Assembly (NCBI RefSeq): GCF_000719285.1
Contig: NZ_JOFS01000031.1
Coordinates: forward strand, 1 to 64,000
Source of the DNA: Streptomyces bicolor
GTDB taxonomy: Bacteria; Actinomycetota; Actinomycetes; Streptomycetales; Streptomycetaceae
Direction: 5' to 3'
Length of the DNA stretch: 64,000 bases
Of this stretch, positions 33,311-41,983 are shown piece after piece. The notes beneath the pieces are model-generated. The model did no database searches and was not told the origin of the DNA. It worked only from the letters and a program-made list of their open reading frames with translations. Each line of letters opens with the position of its first letter. Position 1 is the stretch's first letter. A program made the translations under genes and the position numbers.

Positions 33311-36300
33311 CCCGCGCTCCCCGAACTGCGGTGACCGAACTTCTTCAGATCGGCCGAGCGGGTGCCGGCGGGCTGCAGGTCGGCGTACGGATGCAACCGG
33401 GCCCCTGTCGTGCCGTTGACCAGGGTGCGGTGCGGCTGGGCGGGGGTCGGGTGCGGACGGGTCTCGCCGAGGAGGGCGAGCGCGGCCTCGGGACCGTTGT
33501 CGCGGCGGGCGGCGGCGATCTCGTCCAGGTCCCAGGCCATGGTGCCCACGACGGTACGGCGGGTGCCGCGCACCTGTACCGTGCCGCGTACCAGCAGCAG
33601 CCCGCTGTGGAAGACGGTGTGCGCGCAGGCCGGGTGGGAGTCCTCGAAGAAGGCCAGGTCGACCAGGCCGGAGCCGTCTTCCAGGGTGACGAAGATGATG
33701 CGCCTGCCGCTCGCGATCGGCGGGGTCTGGGTCGAGGCCCGTACGCCGGCGACGAGGACCTGCTGACCGGCACGCAGTCCGGCCAGATGGGCCGCGTCGG
33801 TCGCGCCGATCTCCCGCAACAGCCGGTGGTGGTGCTCCATCAGATGCCTGGAGACATCGATGCCGAGCGTGCTCAGCTCCGCGCTCAGCGCCTCCCGCCC
33901 GGTCATCTCCGGCAGCCCGCTCGGCTCCGCCCCGCCGACGGCGCCCGCGACGATGGGCAGCTGGCCCTCGTGCGCGGACCGGGTGCGGGACTGCCGGTGC
34001 AACTCGGCGATCTGGAGCAGCAGATCACGCCGGGTGAGCCGGCCGTCGTGCAGAGGGTTCAGGGCGCCGATCTCCGCGAGGCGCTCGGCGACGGGCCTGC
34101 TGGGACGGGCCCGCTGCCAGAAGTCCGACAGCGATCCGTACGGCTGCCCCTCCTCGATCCGCGCGCACTCGTCCTCACTGATGCCGTGCACCGCGGACAG
34201 GGCGAGACGTACACCCCACTGGTCTCCGACGGCCTTCTCCACGGTGTGCCTCACCTGGGAGCGGTTGACGTCGACGGGCAGGACGGGCACACCACGGCGA
34301 CGGGCGTCGGAGACGAGCACCCGCTTGGGCCACATCCCGGGGTCGTGCTCGAGCAGGCCCGCCAGCAGGAACGCCGGGTAGTGGGCCTTGAGCCAGGCGC
34401 TCTGCAGCGCCGGTACGGCGAAGGCGACCGCGTGGGCGCGGCAGAAGCCGTACGCCCCGAAGGCCTCGATGGTCTTCCAGACCTCGTCCCGGACGGGCGC
34501 GCTGTAGCCACGCGCGCGTGCCCGCTCGTGGAACCAGTCCTTGATCCCGGGCAGTTGCTCCTTGTCGCCGAGTGCACGCCTGGTGATCTCCGCGAAGGGC
34601 CGGTCGCAGCCGGTCATCACATGCAGTGTCTCGATGATCTGCTCGTGCCAGATGGTCACGCCGTAGGTGTCGGCGAGCACCGGCTCCAGGTCCGGATGGG
34701 CGTACGACGGTCTGCCGCCGTGCCGGGCGGCGATGTACCGCTCGGGCATGCCGCCGGCGACCGGCCCGGGCCGGAAGAGACTGATGTCGGCGATGACGTC
34801 CTGCACATCACGCGGCTGCAACCGCGACAGCAGGTCCTGCTGGCCTGGCGACTCGAGCTGGAACAGGCCCAGGGTCTGGCTCTCCTGGATGAGCTTGAAC
34901 GCGAAGACGTCGTCGAGCGGCACCTGCTCGGCGTCGTCCAGGTCGATGCGGTTGCCGGTGGTCCGTTCGATCTCGGCGACGGCGTGGGCCATCGCGGACT
35001 GCATGCGCACACCCAGAACATCCAGCTTGATGTTGCCCAGCGCCTCGATCTCCTCCTTCGCGGCCATGGCCATGGGGTAGTCGCCCTGCGGGGTGGGCTG
35101 GACCGGCAGCCGGTCCAGGAGGGTGGCGTCGCTGATGACCACGCCGCAGGGGTGCATGGCCATGCCGTGGACCAGGGAGTCGAGGCCCTCGGCGAGCTCC
35201 CACAACGGCCCGTACCGGCCCGCCTCGCCCGCCAGCTGCCGCAGTTCCGGCAGTTCGGCGAGGGCGCCGGTGATGTCGGCGGCCCTCAGGTGCGGGAAGC
35301 TCTTGGCGATCCGGTCGACGTCCGCCGGCTCGATCCCCAGCGCGAGACCGGTGTCCCGCAGGGCCCGGCGGGCCCGGTAGGTCTCGGGCATGGCGGTGAC
35401 CGCCACCCGTTCCTTGCCGAACCGCTCGAAGATCGTGTCGTAGCACTCCAGGCGCCGGGCGGACTCCACGTCGATGTCGATGTCGGGCAGCGAGGCCCGG
35501 CGCACGCTCAGGAAGCGTTCGAACAGCAGACGGTGGTCGAGCGGGTTGGCGGTGGCGATGTCCAGCGCGTGGCAGACCATCGACCCGGCACCGGAGCCGC
35601 GGGCCGCGACCCGGATGCCCTTGGCCCGGATGTCGGCCACCACCTGTCCGATGGCGAGGAAGTACGAGTCGTAGTCCAGCGCGGAGATCACCTTGAGCTC
35701 TTCGTCCAGCCGGTCGAGCGCCGCCCGGTCGCGGTCGAGGCCACGCCGGGCCATGCCGGCCTCGCACTGCCGGCGCAGCAGCTGGGCGGCTCCTCCCGTT
35801 CCGGGCCCGGCGCCGAAGAGCGACGGTTCCGGGAAGTGCGGCGTGCCCAGCCCGAGGTCCGCTCCGGGGTCGACGGTGCACTCGGCCGCCGTGGCAGCGG
35901 TGTCCGCCAGCAGGCGGCGGGCCCGCCGGGCATCCCCTCCGGCGCACTCGGCGACCATCCGTGCGACGACCGTCATCGCCCTCTCGTCCTTGAGCCAGCG
36001 CTGCCCGCTGTCCAGGTGGCGTCGGTCGATCGGCCGCAGCAGCCTGGCGGCGTCCAGGACATCGGCAAGCCGATGCTGCTCGGGATCGGCGTAGCGGACG
36101 GCGTTGGAGAGCACCGCGGTGGTGCGGGTGCGATCGGCCAGCGCCAGGGTCCGGGCAGCCAGCCGAAGCGACCCCGGACCTGTGCCAAAACGTTTCTGCG
36201 CGACAACCTCCAGCCGGACTCCCCTCCCGAAGATCTCCTTCCACGGCGCCAGCAGCTTCACCGCGACGTCCTCCCGCCCCACCGACAGCGCCCGCACCGG

Positions 36301-36759
36301 CTCCGACAGCGGCCCGAGCAGGGCCACCAGCCCGGGACCGCCGTACTCACGCAACGCCTCCCACGGCACCACCGGCGGCGTACCGGACAGGGCGCCGACA
36401 TGGGCGGCCGACGTGATGCGGCACAGCCGCGCCCATCCCGCCCGGTTCTGGGCGAGCAGCACGAACCGCAGCGGCGGCTCGACGACGTGCGCACCGCCGC
36501 GTGCCGGGGTGCGGCGGCGCCGGCCGGGTGGCGGGGGCGCAAGAGCCTCCACCGCCAGGTCGATGCCGAAAACCGGCCGGACCCCGGCCTCCGCACACGC
36601 CTTCGCGAACCGCACAGCCCCGGTGACCGTGTCCCGGTCGGTGAGCGCGAGCACCGCCATCCCCCGCTCGGCCGCCCGCCGGACGAGCTGTTCGGGGTGG
36701 GATGCGCCGTAGCGGGCGGAGTAACCGGACGCGACGTGCACGTGGGCGAAACCCTCCAT
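33307..36759 (-). CDS. dnaE2: error-prone DNA polymerase III alpha, DnaE2/ImuC
   Basis: 1150 residues. A PHP domain opens the protein ('FAHVHVASGYSARYGASHPEQL'-like block at 3-25). The polymerase core has 'RGSGAGSMVCHALDIA' and the catalytic aspartates in 'LPDIDIDVE', and 'YGFCRAHAVAFAVPALQSAWLKAHYP' is the characteristic finger/thumb motif. A C-terminal OB fold ('VLVAGVRASTQTPPIASGRRIIFVTLEDGSGLVDL') ends it. The length and the lack of the tau-binding tail are typical of DnaE2 rather than the replicative DnaE. A LexA-type box 51 nt upstream predicts DNA-damage induction. It works with ImuB in translesion mutagenesis. Confidence 0.9.
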   Translation of the reverse strand: MEGFAHVHVASGYSARYGASHPEQLVRRAAERGMAVLALTDRDTVTGAVRFAKACAEAGVRPVFGIDLAVEALAPPPPGRRRRTPARGGAHVVEPPLRFVLLAQNRAGWARLCRITSAAHVGALSGTPPVVPWEALREYGGPGLVALLGPLSEPVRALSVGREDVAVKLLAPWKEIFGRGVRLEVVAQKRFGTGPGSLRLAARTLALADRTRTTAVLSNAVRYADPEQHRLADVLDAARLLRPIDRRHLDSGQRWLKDERAMTVVARMVAECAGGDARRARRLLADTAATAAECTVDPGADLGLGTPHFPEPSLFGAGPGTGGAAQLLRRQCEAGMARRGLDRDRAALDRLDEELKVISALDYDSYFLAIGQVVADIRAKGIRVAARGSGAGSMVCHALDIATANPLDHRLLFERFLSVRRASLPDIDIDVESARRLECYDTIFERFGKERVAVTAMPETYRARRALRDTGLALGIEPADVDRIAKSFPHLRAADITGALAELPELRQLAGEAGRYGPLWELAEGLDSLVHGMAMHPCGVVISDATLLDRLPVQPTPQGDYPMAMAAKEEIEALGNIKLDVLGVRMQSAMAHAVAEIERTTGNRIDLDDAEQVPLDDVFAFKLIQESQTLGLFQLESPGQQDLLSRLQPRDVQDVIADISLFRPGPVAGGMPERYIAARHGGRPSYAHPDLEPVLADTYGVTIWHEQIIETLHVMTGCDRPFAEITRRALGDKEQLPGIKDWFHERARARGYSAPVRDEVWKTIEAFGAYGFCRAHAVAFAVPALQSAWLKAHYPAFLLAGLLEHDPGMWPKRVLVSDARRRGVPVLPVDVNRSQVRHTVEKAVGDQWGVRLALSAVHGISEDECARIEEGQPYGSLSDFWQRARPSRPVAERLAEIGALNPLHDGRLTRRDLLLQIAELHRQSRTRSAHEGQLPIVAGAVGGAEPSGLPEMTGREALSAELSTLGIDVSRHLMEHHHRLLREIGATDAAHLAGLRAGQQVLVAGVRASTQTPPIASGRRIIFVTLEDGSGLVDLAFFEDSHPACAHTVFHSGLLLVRGTVQVRGTRRTVVGTMAWDLDEIAAARRDNGPEAALALLGETRPHPTPAQPHRTLVNGTTGARLHPYADLQPAGTRSADLKKFGHRSSGSAG

Positions 36760-36810
36760 GCCGCACCTCCATCACTCCACCCCTTTTGAGCCATAAGCCC
36801 GATATGTTCA

Positions 36811-36826
36811 TCGTACTCGCGTTCGA
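36811..36826 (-). promoter_or_regulatory. LexA/SOS box upstream of dnaE2
   Basis: Minus-strand TCGAACGCGAGTACGA matches the actinobacterial SOS palindrome TCGAAC-N4-GTTCGA at 11 of 12 defined positions. Partial TCGAAC half-sites recur at 36865 and 36891. Its position fits repression of dnaE2 and the coupled imuB. Confidence 0.7.
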
Positions 36827-37039
36827 TTACTCTAACCCGATCAGGCCCGGTCAGCGACCCGCATTCGAACACGTCATCGATTCTTGAGAGTCGAACAGCG
36901 ATCGAAACAAGCCCCTGTTCCACCGACTCCCCGGCCGGGCGGAGCAGTTGAGGGAGGAACACGGCACAGAACATCCGTACGGCATCCATTCGGCCGCCTC
37001 CCACCTGCACGAACACCACAGGCCCCAGACCGTGGGGGC

Positions 37040-38089
37040 ATGACGCAGACCACCGGCGCCGACACTCCCCGCAGCCCCTTCCTCGCCGAAGTGAAGGACG
37101 CGGTCACCCCACGAGCCACCCTGCTCGTGACCGGTGTGGTGATCCTCCACCTGCTCTTCATCGCCTCCTACGTGGGCGCACTCCACGACCCGAGGCCCAA
37201 GGACGTGCCCTTCGGAGTCGTGGCCCCCCGGGCCGCCGCCCAGCAGTCGGTGACCCGGCTGGAGAACCTCCCCGGCGACCCACTCGACCCACGCGCCCTG
37301 CCCGACGAGCGGACGGCCCGCGAGCAGATCCTGAACCGGGAGATCGACGGCGCCCTGCTGATCGACCCGACCGGCACCACCGACACCCTCCTGGTCGCCA
37401 CCGGCGGCGGAAGGGTGCTGGCCACCACCCTGGAGACCCTCGTCACCACCCTGGAGAAATCCGAGGCACGCACCCTGCGCACCCTCGACGCGGCCCCCGC
37501 CGACCCACACGACGCCAACGGACTCACGTCCTTCTACGTGACCGTGGGCTGGTGCGTGGGCGGCTACCTGTGCGCGTCGATCATGACGATCAGCTCGGGC
37601 GCCGGCCGCCCCACCCCAAGACGTTCGGTGATCCGTCTCATCGCCATGGCCGTGGTCGCACTGATCGGCGGCCTCGGCGGCGCCCTGATCGTGGGCCCGA
37701 TCCTCAACGCCCTGCCCGGCGGCATCGCCGCCCTCTGGGGCCTGGGCGCCCTGATCATCTTCGCGGTCGGCGCGGCCACACTCGCCTTCCAGACCGTCTT
37801 CGGCATGGCCGGCATCGGCCTGGTCATCCTGATCGTCGTCATCCTGGGCAACCCGAGCGCAGGCGGCGCCCTCCCACCACCCCTGCTCCCACCGTTCTGG
37901 CGAGACATCGGCCCAGCACTACCGCCCGGCGCGGGCACCTGGGCCACACGCTCGATCGCCTACTTCGACGGCAACGACATGACCGCATCACTGCTGGTGC
38001 TGTCGGCGTGGGCGGCGGCAGGGATCGTAGTCACACTCCTGGCGGCATCACTGCGAACGGCCGGCCGCACGGCGCCCAGGACGCCGTAG
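37040..38089 (+). CDS. DUF3533 / YhgE-Pip-like membrane protein
   Basis: 349 residues with the ABC-2-like arrangement: one N-terminal helix ('ATLLVTGVVILHLLFIASYVG'), an extracytoplasmic domain of about 120 residues ('PFGVVAPRAAAQQSVTRLENL', 'EIDGALLIDPTG'), then about five helices. This layout is seen in DUF3533/YhgE proteins, which resemble type 2 ABC exporters or phage-infection proteins but lack an ATPase gene here. The ATG has GGGGG very close upstream. The C-terminal tail is basic (RTAGRTAPRTP). Substrate unknown. Confidence 0.75.
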   Translation: MTQTTGADTPRSPFLAEVKDAVTPRATLLVTGVVILHLLFIASYVGALHDPRPKDVPFGVVAPRAAAQQSVTRLENLPGDPLDPRALPDERTAREQILNREIDGALLIDPTGTTDTLLVATGGGRVLATTLETLVTTLEKSEARTLRTLDAAPADPHDANGLTSFYVTVGWCVGGYLCASIMTISSGAGRPTPRRSVIRLIAMAVVALIGGLGGALIVGPILNALPGGIAALWGLGALIIFAVGAATLAFQTVFGMAGIGLVILIVVILGNPSAGGALPPPLLPPFWRDIGPALPPGAGTWATRSIAYFDGNDMTASLLVLSAWAAAGIVVTLLAASLRTAGRTAPRTP

Positions 38090-38173
38090 AAACGCACGGA
38101 GGTACGCACGCCCCCACCGAACCCGCACAGGCGCCGCAGGCATACGAGACGAAACCCGCACCCAACACGCAAA

Positions 38174-38201
38174 GTCCCGCCCTCCATACGAAGGGCGGGA
38201 C
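38174..38201. terminator. terminator hairpin between convergent genes
   Basis: GTCCCGCCCT (38174-38183) pairs with AGGGCGGGAC (38192-38201); on the minus strand it is followed by TTT, so it best serves the protease gene. Confidence 0.75.
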
Positions 38202-38223
38202 CTCACGAAGAATCGACGAACCG

Positions 38224-39306
38224 TCAGCCGATCTCAGTACCCGTGGCCGACAGCGCCTCGGTCACCGGCTGGAAGAACGTCTCCCCACCGGAGGTGCAGT
38301 CACCGCTGCCACCGGACGTGAGCCCGACCGCCTTGTCCCCGGAGAACAGCGACCCGCCACTGTCACCCGGCTCGGCGCAGACGTCGGTCTGGATCAGCCC
38401 GTTGACGATGTCGCCGTTGCCGTAGTTCACGGTGGCGTCGAGCCCGGTCACCTTGCCCTCGTGCACCTGGGTGGTGGAGCCGCTCCGGGTGACCGCCATA
38501 CCCACGGTGGCCTCCGCGGCCCCGCTGATGGCCTGCGAGGACCCGTTGTAGAGGTTGACCTCGCTCGGGTGGTCGACCTCGGCCGTGTACTTGACCAGCC
38601 CGTAGTCGTTGTCCGGGAAGCTGGAGACCTCGTTCTCACCGATGACGTTGCCGTCCGAGTCCGACCAGCTGGTGATGCCCTCGGTGCAGTGCCCGGCGGT
38701 CAGGAAGAACGGCTCGCCGCCCTTGACGACGTTGAAGCCGAGCGAGCAACGCCCACCGTTGCCGGTGATCGCGTCACCACCGGCGATGAAGGGCTTGAAC
38801 TCCCCCTTCGTCCGCTTGAGTTCGGCCTTGGCGCCGAGCCCGTCGACGACCTCGGTCAGCTTGGCCAGCTCGGCCTTGGAGACCGTACGGTCCGCGGTGA
38901 CGACGACCTTGTTGGTCGTGGGGTCGGTCGCCCACGAGGTGCCCGGAATGGTCGCGTCCTGCTTGAGCGTCGTACGCGCGCTCTTCAGCTCGGCGAGCGA
39001 GTTCTCGACGACTCTCGCCTTGGCACCGGCCGCCTCGACGGCGTCGGCGGCGGCCTCGTCGAGGACGTTCACCACAAGGTTCTTGGTCTGCGCGTCGTAG
39101 TAGGTACCCGCGGCGTCGGCGCCGAGGTCCTTGGCGAGCGTCGAGGCGAGCTTTCCGGCCGCGCCGACCGAGAGGGTCTTGAGCGCGGGCGCCTCGGGCG
39201 TCTCACTCGCGTTCGCAGTCTGCAAAGTCACTCCCGCGGCCACCAGTGCGGCGATGCCCGCACCTGCCACGGCTGCACGCCGCTTGGGTATGCGTCGGTG
39301 CTTCAA
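38224..39306 (-). CDS. streptogrisin-like secreted serine protease (S1) with pro-region
   Basis: 360 residues: signal peptide, a pro-region of about 150 residues of the alpha-lytic protease type ('[20 protein letters not shown]'), then the chymotrypsin-fold enzyme with His in '[10 protein letters not shown]', Asp in 'DNDYGLVKY' and Ser in '[12 protein letters not shown]'. The Cys pairs of the streptogrisin D group are present. It starts at TTG, seven bases after AGGAGG; a GTG just upstream is followed by a stop codon, so TTG is forced. Extracellular proteolysis with self-cleavage of the pro-region is expected. Confidence 0.9.
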   Translation of the reverse strand: MKHRRIPKRRAAVAGAGIAALVAAGVTLQTANASETPEAPALKTLSVGAAGKLASTLAKDLGADAAGTYYDAQTKNLVVNVLDEAAADAVEAAGAKARVVENSLAELKSARTTLKQDATIPGTSWATDPTTNKVVVTADRTVSKAELAKLTEVVDGLGAKAELKRTKGEFKPFIAGGDAITGNGGRCSLGFNVVKGGEPFFLTAGHCTEGITSWSDSDGNVIGENEVSSFPDNDYGLVKYTAEVDHPSEVNLYNGSSQAISGAAEATVGMAVTRSGSTTQVHEGKVTGLDATVNYGNGDIVNGLIQTDVCAEPGDSGGSLFSGDKAVGLTSGGSGDCTSGGETFFQPVTEALSATGTEIG

Positions 39307-39583
39307 CTCACGTCCTCCTGTGGGGGGTCGGCCCGAGAGGTTGTGGGGACCTCGACGGACCGGAAGGCGTACGGCTCCGGAGGCGGCTCACAACAAAAGC
39401 CACGCCCGGGCCGGTTGAACAACACTCACTATTTCGGGGCTCATAGGGAGCGCACAAGGTCGACTTCCGGACGCGCGTAGAACACGGCTGTACTCACCCG
39501 CAGCCTTGACCGTGCACAGTCACACCCGGTTTCTTCGCACAGCAAACACCCCGAGCTATCGACACATCAGCAACGCGTAAGGT

Positions 39584-40474
39584 CTACGCCTGTCTTGAAT
39601 CCGACCCTTCGTGGCCCGAATCATGACCCGAATCCAAGCGGGATTCAAGGGGATGCGGAACGCCCCCCTCCGCTCGCCCCTTCACACCCCCCGACTGTTG
39701 CCCGGAAACCGCGACCTGCGCCCCTTTCTCCAGAAAACGCAACAATTCCACCGGAATCGGCAGCACCAGTGTGGAGTTCTTCTCGGCCGCCACGGCCATC
39801 ACGGTCTGCAGCAACCGCAGTTGCAGAGCCGCAGGTGCATCGGCCATCTGATGAGCGGCCTCCGCCAGCTTCTTCGAGGCCTGGAACTCCGCGTCGGCGT
39901 TGATCAGCCGCGCCCGCCGCTCCCGGTCCGCCTCGGCCTGCCGGGCCATGGACCGCTTCATGGTCTCGGGAAGGGAGACGTCCTTGATCTCCACCCGGTC
40001 GATCGTCACACCCCACTCCACCGCCGGGCTGTCGATCATCAACTCCAGCCCCTGGTTGAGCTTTTCGCGGTTGGACAGCAGGTCATCGAGCTCACTCTTG
40101 CCGATGATCGACCGCAGCGACGTCTGCGCCATCTGCGAGACCGCGAACCGGTAGTCCTCCACCCGTACGACCGCCTCGGCCGGCGCGGTCACCTTGAAGT
40201 AGACGACGGCGTCGACTCGCACGGTGACGTTGTCCCGCGTGATGCCCTCCTGCGCGGGCACGGGCATCGTCACGATCTGCATGTTCACTTTGCGCAGTTT
40301 GTCGACGCCCGGAACGATCATGGTGAACCCCGGCCCGCGCACCTGGGACCGGAGCTTCCCGAGGCGGAACACCACGCCCCGTTCGTACTGCTTGACGACC
40401 CGCGCTGCCGCCGCCACGTACACCACTCCGGCGGACGCGAGCGCCACTCCCGCCGCCACCAGCTCCTCGACCAT
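39584..40474 (-). CDS. slipin (stomatin-like SPFH protein)
   Basis: 296 residues: one N-terminal membrane segment ('LVAAGVALASAGVVYVAAAARV'), then the SPFH/band-7 domain ('VVFRLGKLRSQVRGPGFTMIVPGVDKL', 'VDAVVYFKVTAPAEAVVRVEDY') and a coiled-coil region around 'RQAEADRERRARLINADAEFQASKKLAEAA'. Slipins organise membrane microdomains and usually pair with an NfeD protein, which is absent here. The C-terminus is Ser/His-rich and unusual (SRLDSGHDSGHEGSDSRQA). GTG one codon upstream is an alternative start. It lies between two secreted protease genes. Confidence 0.85.
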   Translation of the reverse strand: MVEELVAAGVALASAGVVYVAAAARVVKQYERGVVFRLGKLRSQVRGPGFTMIVPGVDKLRKVNMQIVTMPVPAQEGITRDNVTVRVDAVVYFKVTAPAEAVVRVEDYRFAVSQMAQTSLRSIIGKSELDDLLSNREKLNQGLELMIDSPAVEWGVTIDRVEIKDVSLPETMKRSMARQAEADRERRARLINADAEFQASKKLAEAAHQMADAPAALQLRLLQTVMAVAAEKNSTLVLPIPVELLRFLEKGAQVAVSGQQSGGVKGRAEGGVPHPLESRLDSGHDSGHEGSDSRQA

Positions 40475-40557
40475 CACGACCCCCCGGGGTCCGACGTGGG
40501 CGCATCACAGGGGAGCACTTCCTGCACTTCGACGGTAACCCCGCGACGCGACCAAGA

Positions 40558-40594
40558 GCGAGCCCCCGCACGACAGTTGCGTGCGAGGGCTCGC
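40558..40594. terminator. hairpin between protease 2 and slipin genes
   Basis: GCGAGCCC (40558-40565) pairs with GGGCTCGC (40587-40594), extended inside by CGCACG/CGTGCG. It lies downstream of the protease gene on the minus strand. Confidence 0.7.
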
Positions 40595-40638
40595 GGTGCT
40601 GCTGGCTGCGGATCAGGCCACACAGGCACTGACCGTGG

Positions 40639-40692
40639 TACGAGTACCGGCCGTCATACGAGTACGGGCCGTCACACGAGTACTGGCCGTCA
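40639..40692 (-). repeat. three 18-bp tandem repeats starting at a stop codon
   Basis: On the minus strand each unit reads TGACGGCC(A/C/G)GTACTCGT(G/A). The first TGA is the stop codon of protease 2; the other two copies repeat it in frame. Units occupy 40675-40692, 40657-40674 and 40639-40656. Confidence 0.75.
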
Positions 40693-41592
40693 GTAGACGC
40701 TGACGCCGTACGCGCTGAGGGCCTCGGTGACCGGCTGGAAGAAGGTCGTGCCGCCGGAGGAGCAGTTGCCGCTGCCGCCGGAGGTCAGACCGTACGCGGT
40801 GCCGTTGCTGCCGTAGAGCGAACCGCCGGAGTCGCCGGGCTCGGCGCAGACGTTGGTCTGGATCAGACCGCCGACGACGTCGCCGCCGCCGTAGTTGACG
40901 GTCGCGTTGAGGGCGGTGACCCGGCCGCTGTGCGTACCGGTGGTGGAGCCGTCGCGGATGACGGTGGTGCCCACGCTGGGGGTGGCCGCGCGGGTGATGT
41001 CCACGCCGTTCGCGGTGCCGGGCCGGCTGACGGAACCGGAGTAGCGCACGATGCCGTAGTCGTTGCCCGGGAAGCTGGAGCCCGCGGTCGAGCCGATGAC
41101 CGTGGTGCGGCCGGAGTTCGAGTACCAGGTGCCCGCACCGTCGGTGCAGTGGCCGGCCGTCAGGAAGTACTGGTTGCCGCTGCTGTCCTGGACGTTGAAG
41201 CCGAGCGAGCAGCGCCAGCTACTCGCATAGATGGCGTCGCCGCCCTGGATGAACTTGCTGAACTTGCCGGGGGTGCGCTTGATCGTGAGAGCGTCGGCGT
41301 TGGCGCCGGCCTGCTCCTTGATCTTCGCGATCTCCGCCTGGGAGACCGTGCTGTCGACGGTCACCGTGACGCGGTTGGTCTTGCTGTCGACGGCCCAGGC
41401 GGTGCCCGGAATGTCGGCCTTCAGTACTGAGCCGCTGGCGCTCTTGAGCTCGGCGGCGCTGAAGGTGGTGGTGTCGGCGGCGGTCGCGTTGGGGATCGCG
41501 ATCGCGGCCGCGGCCACGAGGCCGGAGGAAACGGCGATCAGCCGGGTCCGTCTCGTAATGCCACTGCGGGGGGTGGTGCGCTTGATCCTCAC
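40690..41592 (-). CDS. streptogrisin-like secreted serine protease (S1), second copy
   Basis: 300 residues with signal peptide, a shorter pro-region than its neighbour ('[20 protein letters not shown]') and the mature chymotrypsin fold: His in '[10 protein letters not shown]', Asp in 'GNDYGIVRY', Ser in '[12 protein letters not shown]'. It resembles SGPA/SGPB-type streptogrisins. The start is GTG ([15 protein letters not shown]) with GGAGGG upstream; the frame extends further but without a ribosome site. The C-termini of the two proteases ([13 protein letters not shown]) are nearly identical, indicating paralogues. The stop codon is the first base triplet of an 18-bp tandem repeat. Confidence 0.9.
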   Translation of the reverse strand: MRIKRTTPRSGITRRTRLIAVSSGLVAAAAIAIPNATAADTTTFSAAELKSASGSVLKADIPGTAWAVDSKTNRVTVTVDSTVSQAEIAKIKEQAGANADALTIKRTPGKFSKFIQGGDAIYASSWRCSLGFNVQDSSGNQYFLTAGHCTDGAGTWYSNSGRTTVIGSTAGSSFPGNDYGIVRYSGSVSRPGTANGVDITRAATPSVGTTVIRDGSTTGTHSGRVTALNATVNYGGGDVVGGLIQTNVCAEPGDSGGSLYGSNGTAYGLTSGGSGNCSSGGTTFFQPVTEALSAYGVSVY

Positions 41593-41983
41593 TTGTCGTT
41601 CCCTCCAAGGGAAATCGGGGGGCCCGCGTGGGGTCGGGGCCCGTGAGGCGCAGTCAGCGGGCCACGAGTCCGGATTCCGAACACGTCGTGCCCCTGACAA
41701 GCGCTGGGGGGAGTATTCGGCCGGACGGCCGGTAGACGCAAGGGCGCCTTTCGGCCGTCAACCATTGAACGATCTACGTGAATTGGCCGGTGCTGCCACG
41801 ATCGGCCCCGGCCGCCCCGCTCTCGGCGCAGGGTGCGCTCCCCCGCCGCGATCGCGACGGCAGACGTGTTCCCGGGTGACAGGAAAGGACAGACAGCACA
41901 ACTCCACCCCCATCGGGCCCCCATGCCCCAGGGATGTCCGGAAGTCGCCTCTCCGGGTGTGCAGCGCCAGCCGCCCCCCGTTG
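41593..41983. other. 391-bp gap upstream of protease 2
   Basis: No gene recognised. It should hold the protease 2 promoter; open frames across it are antisense continuations of the neighbours. No tRNA-like fold, strong hairpin or clear -35/-10 pair was found. Confidence 0.4.

Noticed and set aside
33301..36789. Very long plus-strand open frame opposite dnaE2
   Set aside because: A GC-rich shadow: composition and lack of motifs show it is antisense to a well-conserved polymerase gene.
36865..36908. Additional LexA boxes near TCGAAC half-sites
   Set aside because: Second halves do not fit GTTCGA; only the site at 36811-36826 is good.
40639..40692. CRISPR-like short repeats
   Set aside because: Directly adjoining units without spacers; a tandem repeat only. 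The same applies to the units at 45312-45378.
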